A DNA stretch of 64,000 nucleotides from Novosphingobium sp. (GTDB lineage: Bacteria > Pseudomonadota > Alphaproteobacteria > Sphingomonadales > Sphingomonadaceae): NCBI GenBank assembly GCA_016719755.1, contig JADJYM010000012.1, positions 553,688-617,687 of the forward strand, read 5' to 3'. How positions within the stretch are numbered: position 1 is the stretch's first letter; each line of letters starts with the position of its first letter. The position numbers were made by a program, and so were the translations under genes. A model generated the notes under the pieces. The model saw only the letters and a list, made by a program, of their open reading frames with translations. It had not been told where the DNA came from and searched no databases. This document shows positions 36,015 through 45,727 of this stretch, in pieces.

Positions 36015-37355
36015 CTAATCGAACCGACGTGGTGGCCTTGTCGACTCAGTTGCGTTGTCGGCGCTCGCTTCCGTTCGAAGCGGAACACGCCATTTCATTC
36101 GGCCCTGGATGCGTTTGGGTTCACCCAGATGTTCACGCAGGATCGCTGCGCATTCCTTGGCCTGCGGGTTGGTCGGATAACGCAGGTCCGCCTTGGACAG
36201 CAGGTCCGAAGCAGTCAGCGATTCAAACGCCGCAGGGTCGGTCTGATCCCAATCGACCACGCTGGAGATCGCATCATCGACCATACTGAAGCTGCGGTGG
36301 CGCGAGTTCCAAGCGTCAAGCTGCTGCTCTTCGTCAGGGGTGAGCCACCATTGGTCGCCATCCTCCAACCGTTCCGCAAGCTGAGCGAACACCTGTTGCA
36401 TGTCGATGCCATGCTCATAGTCGATTTGAACGACCGGGATCGTCCACCAGCGCGAGTTGCCGGTGTGATCGACGAGGAAGTCAGATTGGTTGACCGTCGC
36501 AAGGAAGGTAGTGCGGCGGCCATACTCGGCATCGACGCGGGCATAAGGGCGGCGAACCTTGTCGCGGTCATTGGTGAGGAAGCCTTTCAGCCGGGCAATG
36601 TCGCGGCGGAAGGACGAGTCCAGTTCACCAATCTCGACAATCCAATGGGCGATCGCACCTAGAATGCTGTCCTTGTTTGCGCCGTCCAGGTGATGATCCA
36701 GCTTTAGCGCTAGTTCCCGAAGCCAAGGCAAGGGGATCAAGCTTCGGCACCAGCTAGTCTTGCCGATCCCTTGCGGCCCTTGAAGCGTGAGCACGCCGCG
36801 TGCCCTGAACCCGGCGGGAAGCAGTGCAGCCGCGACACAACTGAGCAGCCACTTGCCCATGAGGACCGCTTTGAGATCCAGCGGGAAGTCTTCAACCGTA
36901 ACAAGGGTCGCACAAATCAACGGGAGCCGGTCCACGCCATCCCAAGGTTTGCCCGTGATCCAATCGGCCACCGGATTGTAAAGGTGCCGATCTGCCAAGG
37001 CATCCACGATGGCAGGGATGTTGCCCGTCGCCATGCCGTGCCGAGCGGCATTGCTGATTATGTGGGTCAAGGCGTTGTTGTCGTGATTGTCGGTCGTTCC
37101 AGACACGCCGGGGCAGATGATCTCGACCTTCTTTTTGATTACATTGTATCGGGTGATTATGCCTAGCCGATCAAGCAGCCACGCGATGTTCTCAATCGTA
37201 GTTGGGGGCGCACCTTGTCCGATCGCGGGATCGGGGAACTCTTTGGCATTCGCCCGTAGCGGGGTGGGGGGAGCAACTTGTACAGCGGGTGCAGGGGGAG
37301 TCGAGCTGTGCAGGTTCATTCCTGCCAAGCCCCTCTTTGGGTCTTTGTCTGTCAT
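36015..37355 (-). CDS. VapE-like (virulence-associated E) P-loop protein
   Basis: 446 residues. The central VapE domain carries the P-loop GVLTLQGPQGIGKTSWCRSL, then DANKDSILGAIAH-like text with WIVEIGELDSSFRRDIARLK (Walker B region) and KVRRPYARVDAEYGRRTTFL, then STVN/SATVNQSDFL. This family is close to superfamily 3 helicases and primases of phages, phage satellites and islands. Start ATG 37355 is preferred; ATG 37319 is possible. Together with the integrase at 34681 it suggests a satellite-like element with its own replication protein. Confidence 0.82.
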   Translation of the reverse strand: MTDKDPKRGLAGMNLHSSTPPAPAVQVAPPTPLRANAKEFPDPAIGQGAPPTTIENIAWLLDRLGIITRYNVIKKKVEIICPGVSGTTDNHDNNALTHIISNAARHGMATGNIPAIVDALADRHLYNPVADWITGKPWDGVDRLPLICATLVTVEDFPLDLKAVLMGKWLLSCVAAALLPAGFRARGVLTLQGPQGIGKTSWCRSLIPLPWLRELALKLDHHLDGANKDSILGAIAHWIVEIGELDSSFRRDIARLKGFLTNDRDKVRRPYARVDAEYGRRTTFLATVNQSDFLVDHTGNSRWWTIPVVQIDYEHGIDMQQVFAQLAERLEDGDQWWLTPDEEQQLDAWNSRHRSFSMVDDAISSVVDWDQTDPAAFESLTASDLLSKADLRYPTNPQAKECAAILREHLGEPKRIQGRMKWRVPLRTEASADNATESTRPPRRFD

Positions 37356-37964
37356 TGTCTGACTCGCACAACGCTGGCCCCGCGCGAACGCGACGGCTCA
37401 GCAAATCAACAAAAGGGTGAGTCACCACTTCGGTGAAAGACAAGGAACTGCGCGGACCGCCGCTGCAGCCTGAGGTGCTAAGCGAACCCCAGTCAGACTA
37501 AGTCATAACCCGGTGAGAAAGGCCGGAGCCACAGGACCGTCAACATTTGGGTATCAATATGCCTACCGACACAACCCCGGATCAGGGGGCAGCGAAGTGG
37601 TAGGAGAAAACTCAAAATCTCGATCAATTCCTTTCTGTGCGAATTCGAGATGGGTGGGAGCCCAGTCCCGATCTGCCGTGAGTTGCCGCCCCTCCCCCAA
37701 CTGCTGGGTGACTGGAGGAACGGCTACCCAAACTGTCGATTCCTTCGACCGTGTCAACAAGAAACAGACTGATTTTATGTAGATTTTTCTGGATTCCAAG
37801 GTATCGGCACGTTGGCTCAAGAAAATTGTTTTTGAACGGGAAAGGCACACAAAGCTTAGCGTAGCGCGATTGCCTGCCTTATGTGCCTCTACCTCGGACA
37901 CTGCATTATGAGCCCCAAACCTCGGTGAATGAGGGCAGGGCGACTTTGTTGTGCGATCGACGAA
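37356..37964. other. About 600 bp without a supported gene
   Basis: Both strands contain open frames of 70-110 codons (for example 37563-37901 minus, ending DWAPTHLEFAQKGIDRD), but no ribosome site or family match supports them. A degraded regulator of the VapE element is possible. Confidence 0.4.
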
Positions 37965-38324
37965 TCACGCGCCGCCGATGTGCGTCATGAACCAGCGTTC
38001 CGGCATGACCATGAACCACGCGAACCCGGAATTCCCTGCGGTCATCATCAACTCTATCCATTCGCCGTGCCGTTCCTTCCAGCACCAGTATGGTTCAAAT
38101 TGCTCCCCCTCCCCACCCAGCGGCCCGGTGGAGGGAGGGAACCCGAGAACGCCCCCAAAAACCTGTGCGGTGTCGTTTTGCTCCACCAGAACAATGCAGG
38201 TCAGCTCCCAAAGGTCCGAAGCCTTGGCGTCGTGGGCGATGCGTTCAATCAGGGTGCGGCTGGTATCATCGCATGTTGCGGCCAGAGCGGCGGCGAGCGT
38301 GGCGTCGTCGTAAATCAGATGCAT
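37965..38324 (-). CDS. Hypothetical protein
   Basis: 119 residues starting MHLIYDDATLAAALAATCDD, with aggatcg before the ATG. Tryptophan-rich C-terminal half (PYWCWKERHGEWIELMMTAG, then FMVMPERWFMTHIGGA). First of two small genes with similar base composition; no family recognised. Confidence 0.5.
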   Translation of the reverse strand: MHLIYDDATLAAALAATCDDTSRTLIERIAHDAKASDLWELTCIVLVEQNDTAQVFGGVLGFPPSTGPLGGEGEQFEPYWCWKERHGEWIELMMTAGNSGFAWFMVMPERWFMTHIGGA

Positions 38325-38402
38325 GGGTCGATCCTTTCGGGCATAAAAAATGCGCCCAAGGCGGGATGCCTGGACGCTTGCGATCGTCGGTTGTGGTGGT
38401 GA

Positions 38403-38666
38403 TCAGGTGCGGGTCAGCACGATCCAGCCGAAGCCGTCGTCGGAGATGATGAACACCTCTTCGGTCCAGCCGGGATGCTGTGTGCGGTATTCGTAAGCGT
38501 CGGGATCGAGGCCCTGAGGGGTTTCGTCCACCGCGATTGCGGCGATGTCCTCAAGCTCGAACTCGGCCAGCCTTTCAAGGTGCGGGGCAAGGATGGCTTC
38601 TACCTCTCGCCCCAGCGGGGTCGCCAGAAAGGCTTGCACCTCCCCGGCTGTTCGTAAGATTGTCAT
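38403..38666 (-). CDS. Hypothetical protein
   Basis: 87 residues: MTILRTAGEVQAFLATPLGR, acidic middle (EFELEDIAAIAVDETP), ending DDGFGWIVLTRT. ggag lies about ten bases before the ATG. Upstream partner of the gene at 37965, same strand. The aromatic, acidic make-up of both suggests related small plasmid- or island-type proteins. Confidence 0.55.
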   Translation of the reverse strand: MTILRTAGEVQAFLATPLGREVEAILAPHLERLAEFELEDIAAIAVDETPQGLDPDAYEYRTQHPGWTEEVFIISDDGFGWIVLTRT

Positions 38667-38743
38667 GTGCGGTTCTCCAAATGCAAAAAGGGGCGCTGCA
38701 GATCGCTCCGCAACGCCCCTCGTGGGTTGTCAGTGGTTGTTGG

Positions 38744-39363
38744 TTAGAAGGTCACGGCCACCTTGACGTCCGGCTGGCCGACGATGCGCAGCGGCACCTC
38801 AAAGTAGGATTGCACGTTGGCGATCGCCTGCCTCCGCGCAGTGTCCACAAAGCCCGGTCCTTGGGCCTGAGCCGTCATCGCCCGTCGCGCCGAAGCGTAG
38901 TTGGCCTTGAGCAGCTCATCGACTTGGGCCTGACTGAAGGTCAGCACGCCTCCGTTGATCGTGGTCGCCTGTTCCGGCTGAAACGCAATGTCGCCCATAA
39001 CGACGGGCTGCAGCTTCACCCGGACCAACTTGGCTTTCTCGTCGAACGTCACGTCGGCGAAGCTCAGCTTGCTGAGGTCAAGGTAGTAGTTGACCACGCC
39101 GGGAACGATCAGTTCCTGCGAAGCCCCCAGCACCCAAAATTTGGTGCGTTCAACCTTGACCCTGACCGTGCCCTTGTAGCTGAGCACCAGCATCTTGTTT
39201 TCGGTCCTGAGGCTTTCGACCGTGGCCGAGAGCACCTTCTTGGTGTCCGTCTGCAAGAATCCGGTATGCTCAACCACGGTGTCTAGCTGCTCCTTCGGGG
39301 CAATCCAGTAGCCAAGCCCGAAGGCCGCCAAGGAATCCCGATCAGAGCTACGCGGCTGGTCAC
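38744..39363 (-). CDS. DUF4230-domain membrane-anchored protein, frameshifted
   Basis: About 206 residues. The domain contains VRVKVERTKFWVLGASQELI, VPGVVNYYLDLSKLSFADV and a QARRQAIANVQSYFEVPL-like end, as in DUF4230 proteins. The true start is probably GTG 39363, overlapping the previous stop as GTGA: it begins TSRVALIGIP and, if one C is restored near 39343, runs into LAAFGLGYWIAPKEQ, forming an N-terminal membrane helix. As written, only a TTG start (39391) keeps the frame. It forms a pair with the secreted protein at 39360. Confidence 0.65.
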
Positions 39364-40244
39364 TTGAGCTTACTTGTATCGACTGACGCAAGCACCTGAT
39401 TCTGCATGCTCAGCACCAGAGCGCACTGCGCTTCAGCAACAATTATGGAAGCCCGATCAGTATAGCCATTAGGCTCGCTGGAGGTCGGTTCCGGCCCTTT
39501 GAAGTTGTAGCTTAGGAAAAATGGATCTTGGGGCCTGACAACAAGAGCAATCCGAATGGACTGTTTTGAGCGAGGAGCAGCGGCCAACGGTACTTCGAAA
39601 CCCATTATCGGAGAGGTATCTCGCTTGGCGAACGCGAACAGCCGCGTGTTGGTCAGGTGCAGCGCCTGCGTAGTCCGCTCAATCTCAGACACCCTGAACG
39701 CGGCACCAAACAGATTGTGCCCGACGTAGGTTCGGATGACCCTCTCGTTTTGACCTACGAATACAGGCGTTCCCTTGCCTACGTTATTGCCCACAGCAAG
39801 CCAGGCGCTAGCCTCAGCCCCGGTCTGTTCGCTGTATTCACCTGTATTCACCGCCCCTGCCGACACGAGCATCAAGCCGATATCTGCGTTATAGCGAACA
39901 AAGGTCCGATCTATCGGCAGAACCAGCACGGACAGATTGGCCGAGCCGCTGCCCGGCGTCGCTGCGATCCTGGCTTGATATTGCGCTGTCGTTTCAAACT
40001 CACCTTTCACCGTGCGTTTGGGAAGGGTCGTGGCGAGCGTATTGAAAGTGGTGGGCACAACCCGCTTGCCGACATAGCTCTTGCAGAGGACCGACTTTGA
40101 ATTTTCCGCATCGATCAAGTTGGTTATGTCGTCGGTTTGGTTTTTCAGGTCATCGAATTGTGCATCGGCCAACGCAGGTATGGCCAAACAGGTGCAGGCG
40201 ATGGGTGCGAAAATGCGCAGTTTGCGCGTTGTAAAATTTATCAT
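39360..40244 (-). CDS. Secreted/periplasmic protein of unknown function
   Basis: 294 residues from ATG 40244 with aagga upstream. The signal peptide is clear: KLRIFAPIACTCLAIPALADA, cleavage after ALA. The mature part contains KGEFETTAQYQARIAATPGS, a motif common in proteins with Sel1/lipoprotein-like 'GEFETTAEYEAR' segments, and LSVLVLPIDRTFVRYNAD. Translationally coupled to the DUF4230 gene. Envelope role inferred only from the signal. Confidence 0.7.
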   Translation of the reverse strand: MINFTTRKLRIFAPIACTCLAIPALADAQFDDLKNQTDDITNLIDAENSKSVLCKSYVGKRVVPTTFNTLATTLPKRTVKGEFETTAQYQARIAATPGSGSANLSVLVLPIDRTFVRYNADIGLMLVSAGAVNTGEYSEQTGAEASAWLAVGNNVGKGTPVFVGQNERVIRTYVGHNLFGAAFRVSEIERTTQALHLTNTRLFAFAKRDTSPIMGFEVPLAAAPRSKQSIRIALVVRPQDPFFLSYNFKGPEPTSSEPNGYTDRASIIVAEAQCALVLSMQNQVLASVDTSKLK

Positions 40245-40504
40245 GACAAATCCTTTGTGCAGGGAGACGAACCGAACCCGGCGGGCACGGCTGAACAGGC
40301 GGCTGATTGCTTGCGATGGATCAGTGCTCACGCCCCCACACTGTCAGGAGCGGCTACCGGCTGGACCTTCGCTACCCCTATGTTCCTCTCGGGGCGCGGC
40401 CAAAGCCGGATGTTGGAAACCTGGCATACACACAGGCGCATGCGCCTTTACCGGCGAACCGGCTGGACATGCGCGCATGCCACCCGGCCTTCAGCTTGTG
40501 CTGT

Positions 40505-41931
40505 GTTAGCGTCCGCGCTCGTGGTGTAATTTCCGGTGTAGGCGATGGTGTATTCCGGGGTGGGGCATGCCCCCACCCCGGAATGCGGCGTCGCTGGTGG
40601 CCACCAGGTTCATCGTTATGGTGGAGTTTGCACACTTCAACCGTGACGAAGAGGAGTTCCCGATGACCGAGGACAGATTACTGATCGAAGAGCTTGCTGC
40701 GAAGGGCGGCCAACCGGATTTTTTGCGCACCATCGCCGAGAACGTGCTGCAGCTGATCATGGAGGCCGACGTTGATGGCCTGATCGGCGCGGGTCGCCAC
40801 GAACGCAGCAGCGAGCGCGCGACCTGGCGCAACGGCTATCGCGACCGTTCGCTGGATACCCGGGTAGGCACGCTGAACCTGAAAAATCCCCAAGCTGCGT
40901 GCTGGGTCCTACTTTCCGGGCTTCCTTGAGCCCCGCAAGATGGTCGAGAAAGCGCTGGTTGCGGTGATCCAGGAAGCGTGGATCGGCGGGGTCAGCACCC
41001 GGCGGGTCGATGAACTCGTCCAGGCCATGGGCATGACCGGCATCTCCAAGTCCACCGTCTCCAAGCTTTGCAAGGACATTGACGAGCGCGTCCATGCCTT
41101 TCTGAAACGCCCGCTCACCGGCGAATGGCCGTATCTCTGGCTCGATGCCACCTATCTCCAAGGTACGCGAAGGCGGGCGGATCATCAGCGTTGCCGCAAT
41201 AATCGCCATGGCCGTCAACACCGAGGGCCGGCGCGAGATCGTCGGCCTGCATATCGGCCCCTCGGAAGCGGAGGTCTTCTGGTCCGACTTCCTGAAGGAC
41301 CTTGTTCGGCGCGGTCTTACCGGCGTGAAGCTGGTCATCTCCGATGCTCACGAGGGCCTACAGGGCGCGATCACCCGCGTCATGGGCGCCACCTGGCAGC
41401 GCTGCCGGGTGCACTTCATGCGCAATGCCCTGTCCTATGTGCCCAAGGGCCAGAACACTGTCGTCGCCGCCGCGATCCGCCAGGTCTTCCTGCAGCCCGA
41501 TCAGAAAAGCGCAACGCAGGTCTGGCGACAGGTCGCCGACCAGTTGCGCACCCGTTGGCCCAAGCTCGGCGCCTGCATGGACGAGGCCGAAACCGACGTG
41601 CTCGCCTACACCGGCTTTCCCACCCAGCACCGCACGAAGTTACACTCAACCAATCCGCTCGAGCGGCTCAACAAGGAGGTCAAGCGCCGCGCCGACGTCG
41701 TCGGAATCTTCCCGAACGAAGACAGCATCATCCGCCTCGTCGGGGCTGTGCTGATGGAGCAGAACGACGAGTGGCAGCTCCAGCACCGATACATGCAGAT
41801 CGAAGGCATGGCCGAACTCAACCAACCCATGATCGAGGAGGGAAAATCAGCCCCCTACACATCACCGCCAAAGCCGCCTGACGATGGCCCACGGCCACAG
41901 CCGAAATTACACCACCTTGACGGACGCGACC
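40505..41931 (+). mobile_element. IS256-family insertion sequence, copy 4
   Basis: 1427 bp, flanked by an exact 8-bp duplication tgtgctgt (40497-40504 and 41932-41939), so it inserted intact upstream of the CRISPR-Cas locus. This duplication fixes the element ends as gttagcgtcc and ggtcgcgtcc (opposite strands). Confidence 0.93.
40663..41881 (+). pseudogene. IS256-family transposase, four frameshifts (copy 4)
   Basis: Same protein as copy 2, with one extra base at each of four homopolymers: A near 40885, C near 41159, G near 41843 and C near 41856. The palindrome upstream also has one extra C. All are insertions in runs, which is the pattern of a base-calling error in one stretch of assembly. 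Confidence 0.88.
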
Positions 41932-42132
41932 TGTGCTGTTGACCGAGTTTGTATGCAGGGGTTTCCACGCCCCACCTTCCGGCTTTCACGGAAGGCAGAT
42001 GCGTTTTGGCGTGAGATCAGAGCTTTCGCAAGCGACCTTGGACCTATCCATATAAGATGGTCGTATTCTCGCAGCCGGATGACGCTCAAAATATGACGGA
42101 AAGCAGCCACAAAGCTCAGTGATGCGAGGTAA

Positions 42133-42232
42133 CAAAAAACCGGCCCCCGCAAGCGAGGACCGGCATTTTGTGGATCTAATCCTTGTTAACGGAAAGACCG
42201 CATTGCTCTGACTGCTAGATCAAGCAGCTAGT
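42133..42232 (-). ncRNA. Putative tracrRNA of the type II-C CRISPR system
   Basis: Minus strand, divergent from cas9. The anti-repeat (42221-42185) begins gatctagcagtcagagcaat and follows the reverse complement of the crRNA repeat over its full 36 bases, with few mismatches. After it come a nexus-like hairpin ggat-tag-atcc (42182-42172) and a strong rho-independent terminator: stem ccgg.cc.cgc / gcg.gg.ccgg (42163-42140) followed by a run of T (42139-42133). Upstream, ttgcaa - 17 bp - tacgaa is a possible promoter. The plus strand has no terminator after the anti-repeat, which supports this direction. Confidence 0.82.
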
Positions 42233-42299
42233 TCGTATTCAAACTTGACCGTGGTTGCAATAGGCAACAGAAATTGCCCGTGTTCTTGAAGGAAGTATC

Positions 42300-45200
42300 A
42301 TGCAGGACGGGCGGCTCTGGCGCTTAGGTTTCGACCTTGGTTCAAATTCTCTCGGCTGGGCTGCACTTTCCCTGACGGACGAGGGTCGCCCTTCAGGCTT
42401 GATCGACATGAGCGTCCGCATTTTCCCAGACGGACGCGACCCACAGGATCAGCAATCCAACGCAGCAAAGAGGCGCATGCCGCGTGGAGCGCGCCGCAAC
42501 AGGGATCGCTATTTGCAGCGCCGCGCCAAATTCCTGCGGATGTTGACCGATTACGGGTTGATGTCAGCCGAGTCTGAGCGGCGATCCGAGCTTGAAGCGA
42601 TCGATCCCTGGATATTGCGCGCACGCGGGTTGGAGGAACCGCTCGCGCTGCATGAGTTCGGTCGCGCCCTGTTCCACTTGCAGCAACGTCGCGGCTTTCA
42701 ATCCAATCGGCTGACCGACAAGGGCGACGATGACAAGGGCAAGGTCAGCAAAGGTGCAGAGCAGGCGAGGCTGGCGATGGGGCACAGCGGTGCCGAGACC
42801 TTGGGGCAACTCAAGGGACAGCCGAGATTGGAGAATCTTCGCAGTCCAGTTGGGCAGCGAAAAGCCATGCCGCTCGCCCGTGTGCGATCGCATGGTGAAG
42901 GTGCGAAGCTGGCCTATGACTACTATCCTCTGCGCGAGATGATTGCAGACGAATTCGACCTGCTTTGGGGTACTCAGGCACGGCACCATCCAGAACTGAC
43001 AGACACAGCGAGAAAGGCTTTGCGCGAGGCCCTTTTGTTTCAGCGCCCGCTGAAGCCTCAGCCTGTTGGCCGATGCACACTGGAATCGGACGAGGAACGC
43101 GCCCCGAACGCACTTCCCTCTGTGCAACGGCTGCGCATCTATCAGGAGCTGAACAACCTTCGTGTCGCCAAGCGACCGGGCGAGCCGCGCCTGCCATTGT
43201 CGCCAAGTGAACGGGATATTCTGGCCGTAAGACTGGAAACGTCTGCCAAACTCTCGCTCAAACAAATCCGCACGCTGCTTGGGTTAAGTGATGCCGCCAG
43301 CTTCAGTATCGAGGAAGGCGGTCGTGACTACCTGGATGGCAACAAGACACATGACAGCATGTGCGGAACGGCAAAGAACAAGGCGGGTTGGAAAGGCTGG
43401 GCCGACTTGCCCCGACGAGGGCAAAGTGCTCTGATCGAGATTCTGCTGGGCCGTCCCTCGCCGGTCAAGGGCAGCACACAGGCAGTAAGCAACACGCACC
43501 GGCAAATCATTGATCGCGTATCTGCGGCGCTGGCGGTTGACGAAGGAATCGCACAATCGCTGATCGAAGCCAAAGATCAAAACGCAATCACCGACTTTCT
43601 GTGCGAACGCTACAACCTCGAGGAAGATGCAGCGGGTCGTATCGCCACCATCCGCTTGCCCGATGGACATGGCCGGTTAGGCCGAACGGCGGGGGGCAAG
43701 GTGTTACCTCACCTGATCGCACCCGATGAAGAGGGAGAGCTTCGCACGTTTGACAAGGCAGTTGTTGCGGCTGGCTATCTGTCCCATTCGCTCCGTGGGA
43801 CAGGAGAAGTCCACGACACAGCGGACGGGCTTCCTTACTACGGCGTAGTGCTTGAGAAGTCAGTTGCTTTTGGCTCCGGCAACCCTGCCGATTCCGAAGA
43901 GAAGCGCATTGGCAAGGTCGCCAATCCATCGGTCCACGTTGCGCTCAACCAGCTGCGTCACGTCTACAATGCGCTGGCCGCAAGGCTTGGCCCGCCCGCA
44001 CAAATCGTTATCGAATTGGCTCGCGACCTTCCCCTGTCTGCCAAAGGCAAAGCGGAGCTGGAGAAGACGCAAAAAGACAATCGCGCCGCGAACGAAAAGC
44101 GCAGCAAGGAGTTGGAGGCATTCGGCGTTCCCAACACCTATGAAAACCGGATGCGCCTCCGTCTTTGGGAAGACCTGGATGCCACGGGGAAGCGTTGCCC
44201 CTACTCTGGGAATCAGATCAGCAGTGCCGTGCTGTTTTCCAGTGAGATCGAAATCGACCACATCCTGCCCTTCTCGCGGACTCTTGACGATGGCTTCGGC
44301 AACAAGATTCTGGCTTTTCGGGAGCGCAACCGCGCCAAGGGGCATCGATCGCCATGGGAAGCGGTAGAGGCCGGAGCGTTCGACCGTGCAGTGATCGAAG
44401 CTTCCATGCGCGATCTGCCCAAGAGCAAGGCATGGCGTTTCGGTCCCGATGCGATGGAGCGTTTCGAAAATCAGGAACGTGGCTTCCTTGACCGACAACT
44501 CAATGACACGCGCTACATATCACGGCTCGCCAAGCAGTATCTCGATGCGACGGGCGCACAGACATGGGTGGTCAATGGCCGCCTTACTGCCGACCTGCGC
44601 CACGTCTGGGGCTTGAACGCTGTTCTCAGCACCCACAACAGCGCGCCACCGTCATCCGAAGCCGATGCGGTCAAGAAGAACCGCAACGATCATCGACACC
44701 ACGCGATCGACGCCTTTGTGGTGGCCTGCACTGATCGGTCGATGGTCAAGGCGGCATCGGATGCAGCAAAGGTGGTGGAGGACGAATTTGCCGCCGGTCG
44801 GCGCGAGTCAATGCGATTGCTTGAGAACGTGCCCGATCCGTTCGGCGGCTATTTGCAGGCGGTGCGGGAAGCGGCGGCGCGGATCGTCGTAAGCCACAAG
44901 CCCGATCACGGTATTCAGGGCGAGCTGCACGAGGGCACCAACTACGGCGTGGTCATGACACAAGATGGAAGCCAGCGGCTCGCCACGCGGAAGCCGATTA
45001 CAGGCCTGACGGCCAACGAGATCAAGAACATCGGCGATGATCGGATCAGGCGCGAACTGTTACCGCTGGTCGATTTAAGCGATGCAGAGCGCAAGGCGGC
45101 ATTGCTGAAATACTCTCAGGACACCGGGCATTTGCGTGTGCGCGTCCACAAGGTTCAGGCGACCTTTGAAACCATCCGCCACGGTCCCGACAGCAAGGGC

Positions 45201-45632
45201 GAAAGCCATTATCGTGCGGTGATCCCCGGCGAGAACTACTGCATGGATGTAGTCGAAACACCCGATGGCAAGTGGCAGGGTGTCGGCATCACACGATTTG
45301 AAGCGCACCAGCCGGGGTGGAAAAGGAAGTGGCGGCAGAAATTTCCCAATGGCAAGCTGGTGATGCGCCTGCGAAAGGGCGATCTGCTCAAGATTGTTCA
45401 CGAGGGCGAAGAGAAGGTCATGTTGATACATGATCTTCGTCCATCAGCGAATCTTTGCAAGATGGCCCCGCACAATGAAACGGGCAAGCTCCAGGAGCGC
45501 CACGATGTGGACAAGGATAAAGACCTTTTCAGATGGGACTTCGGATCGATATCCGGATATAAGCAACGAAGTGCGCGGCTCGTCCGAATAACTGCCGATG
45601 GACAGTTGATTGATCCCGGCCCACCTGCATAA
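42300..45632 (+). CDS. cas9: Cas9, type II-C RNA-guided endonuclease
   Basis: 1110 residues, a compact Cas9. RuvC-I: LGFDLGSNSLGWAALSL with D12. Arginine-rich bridge helix: NAAKRRMPRGARRNRDRYLQ. RuvC-II: QIVIELARDLPL with E572. HNH: EIEIDHILPFSRTLDDGFGN with H654, N668 and N677 in the expected spacing. RuvC-III: DHRHHAIDAFVVAC with H801 and D804. All catalytic residues are present and the frame is unbroken, so the nuclease should be active. The start ATG 42300 has gaaggaag upstream. Followed by cas1 and cas2 and a downstream array; no csn2 or cas4, which defines subtype II-C. The C-terminal ~260 residues should form the PAM-interacting domain; the PAM cannot be read from sequence. Confidence 0.97.
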   Translation: MQDGRLWRLGFDLGSNSLGWAALSLTDEGRPSGLIDMSVRIFPDGRDPQDQQSNAAKRRMPRGARRNRDRYLQRRAKFLRMLTDYGLMSAESERRSELEAIDPWILRARGLEEPLALHEFGRALFHLQQRRGFQSNRLTDKGDDDKGKVSKGAEQARLAMGHSGAETLGQLKGQPRLENLRSPVGQRKAMPLARVRSHGEGAKLAYDYYPLREMIADEFDLLWGTQARHHPELTDTARKALREALLFQRPLKPQPVGRCTLESDEERAPNALPSVQRLRIYQELNNLRVAKRPGEPRLPLSPSERDILAVRLETSAKLSLKQIRTLLGLSDAASFSIEEGGRDYLDGNKTHDSMCGTAKNKAGWKGWADLPRRGQSALIEILLGRPSPVKGSTQAVSNTHRQIIDRVSAALAVDEGIAQSLIEAKDQNAITDFLCERYNLEEDAAGRIATIRLPDGHGRLGRTAGGKVLPHLIAPDEEGELRTFDKAVVAAGYLSHSLRGTGEVHDTADGLPYYGVVLEKSVAFGSGNPADSEEKRIGKVANPSVHVALNQLRHVYNALAARLGPPAQIVIELARDLPLSAKGKAELEKTQKDNRAANEKRSKELEAFGVPNTYENRMRLRLWEDLDATGKRCPYSGNQISSAVLFSSEIEIDHILPFSRTLDDGFGNKILAFRERNRAKGHRSPWEAVEAGAFDRAVIEASMRDLPKSKAWRFGPDAMERFENQERGFLDRQLNDTRYISRLAKQYLDATGAQTWVVNGRLTADLRHVWGLNAVLSTHNSAPPSSEADAVKKNRNDHRHHAIDAFVVACTDRSMVKAASDAAKVVEDEFAAGRRESMRLLENVPDPFGGYLQAVREAAARIVVSHKPDHGIQGELHEGTNYGVVMTQDGSQRLATRKPITGLTANEIKNIGDDRIRRELLPLVDLSDAERKAALLKYSQDTGHLRVRVHKVQATFETIRHGPDSKGESHYRAVIPGENYCMDVVETPDGKWQGVGITRFEAHQPGWKRKWRQKFPNGKLVMRLRKGDLLKIVHEGEEKVMLIHDLRPSANLCKMAPHNETGKLQERHDVDKDKDLFRWDFGSISGYKQRSARLVRITADGQLIDPGPPA

Positions 45633-45727
45633 GCCACCTTTAACCATAGTGTGCGATTTTTGCCCTCGTCTTTATTGAAGGCGAACAAAGATGCAGCAGC
45701 AGCATTTATCGAAATCCTAGCGATGCC

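Noticed and set aside
42185-42299. tracrRNA on the plus strand between the anti-repeat and cas9
   Set aside because: The downstream sequence contains a string resembling the nexus of Streptococcus tracrRNA, but there is no terminator before cas9. The minus strand has a full-length anti-repeat, nexus hairpin and strong terminator.
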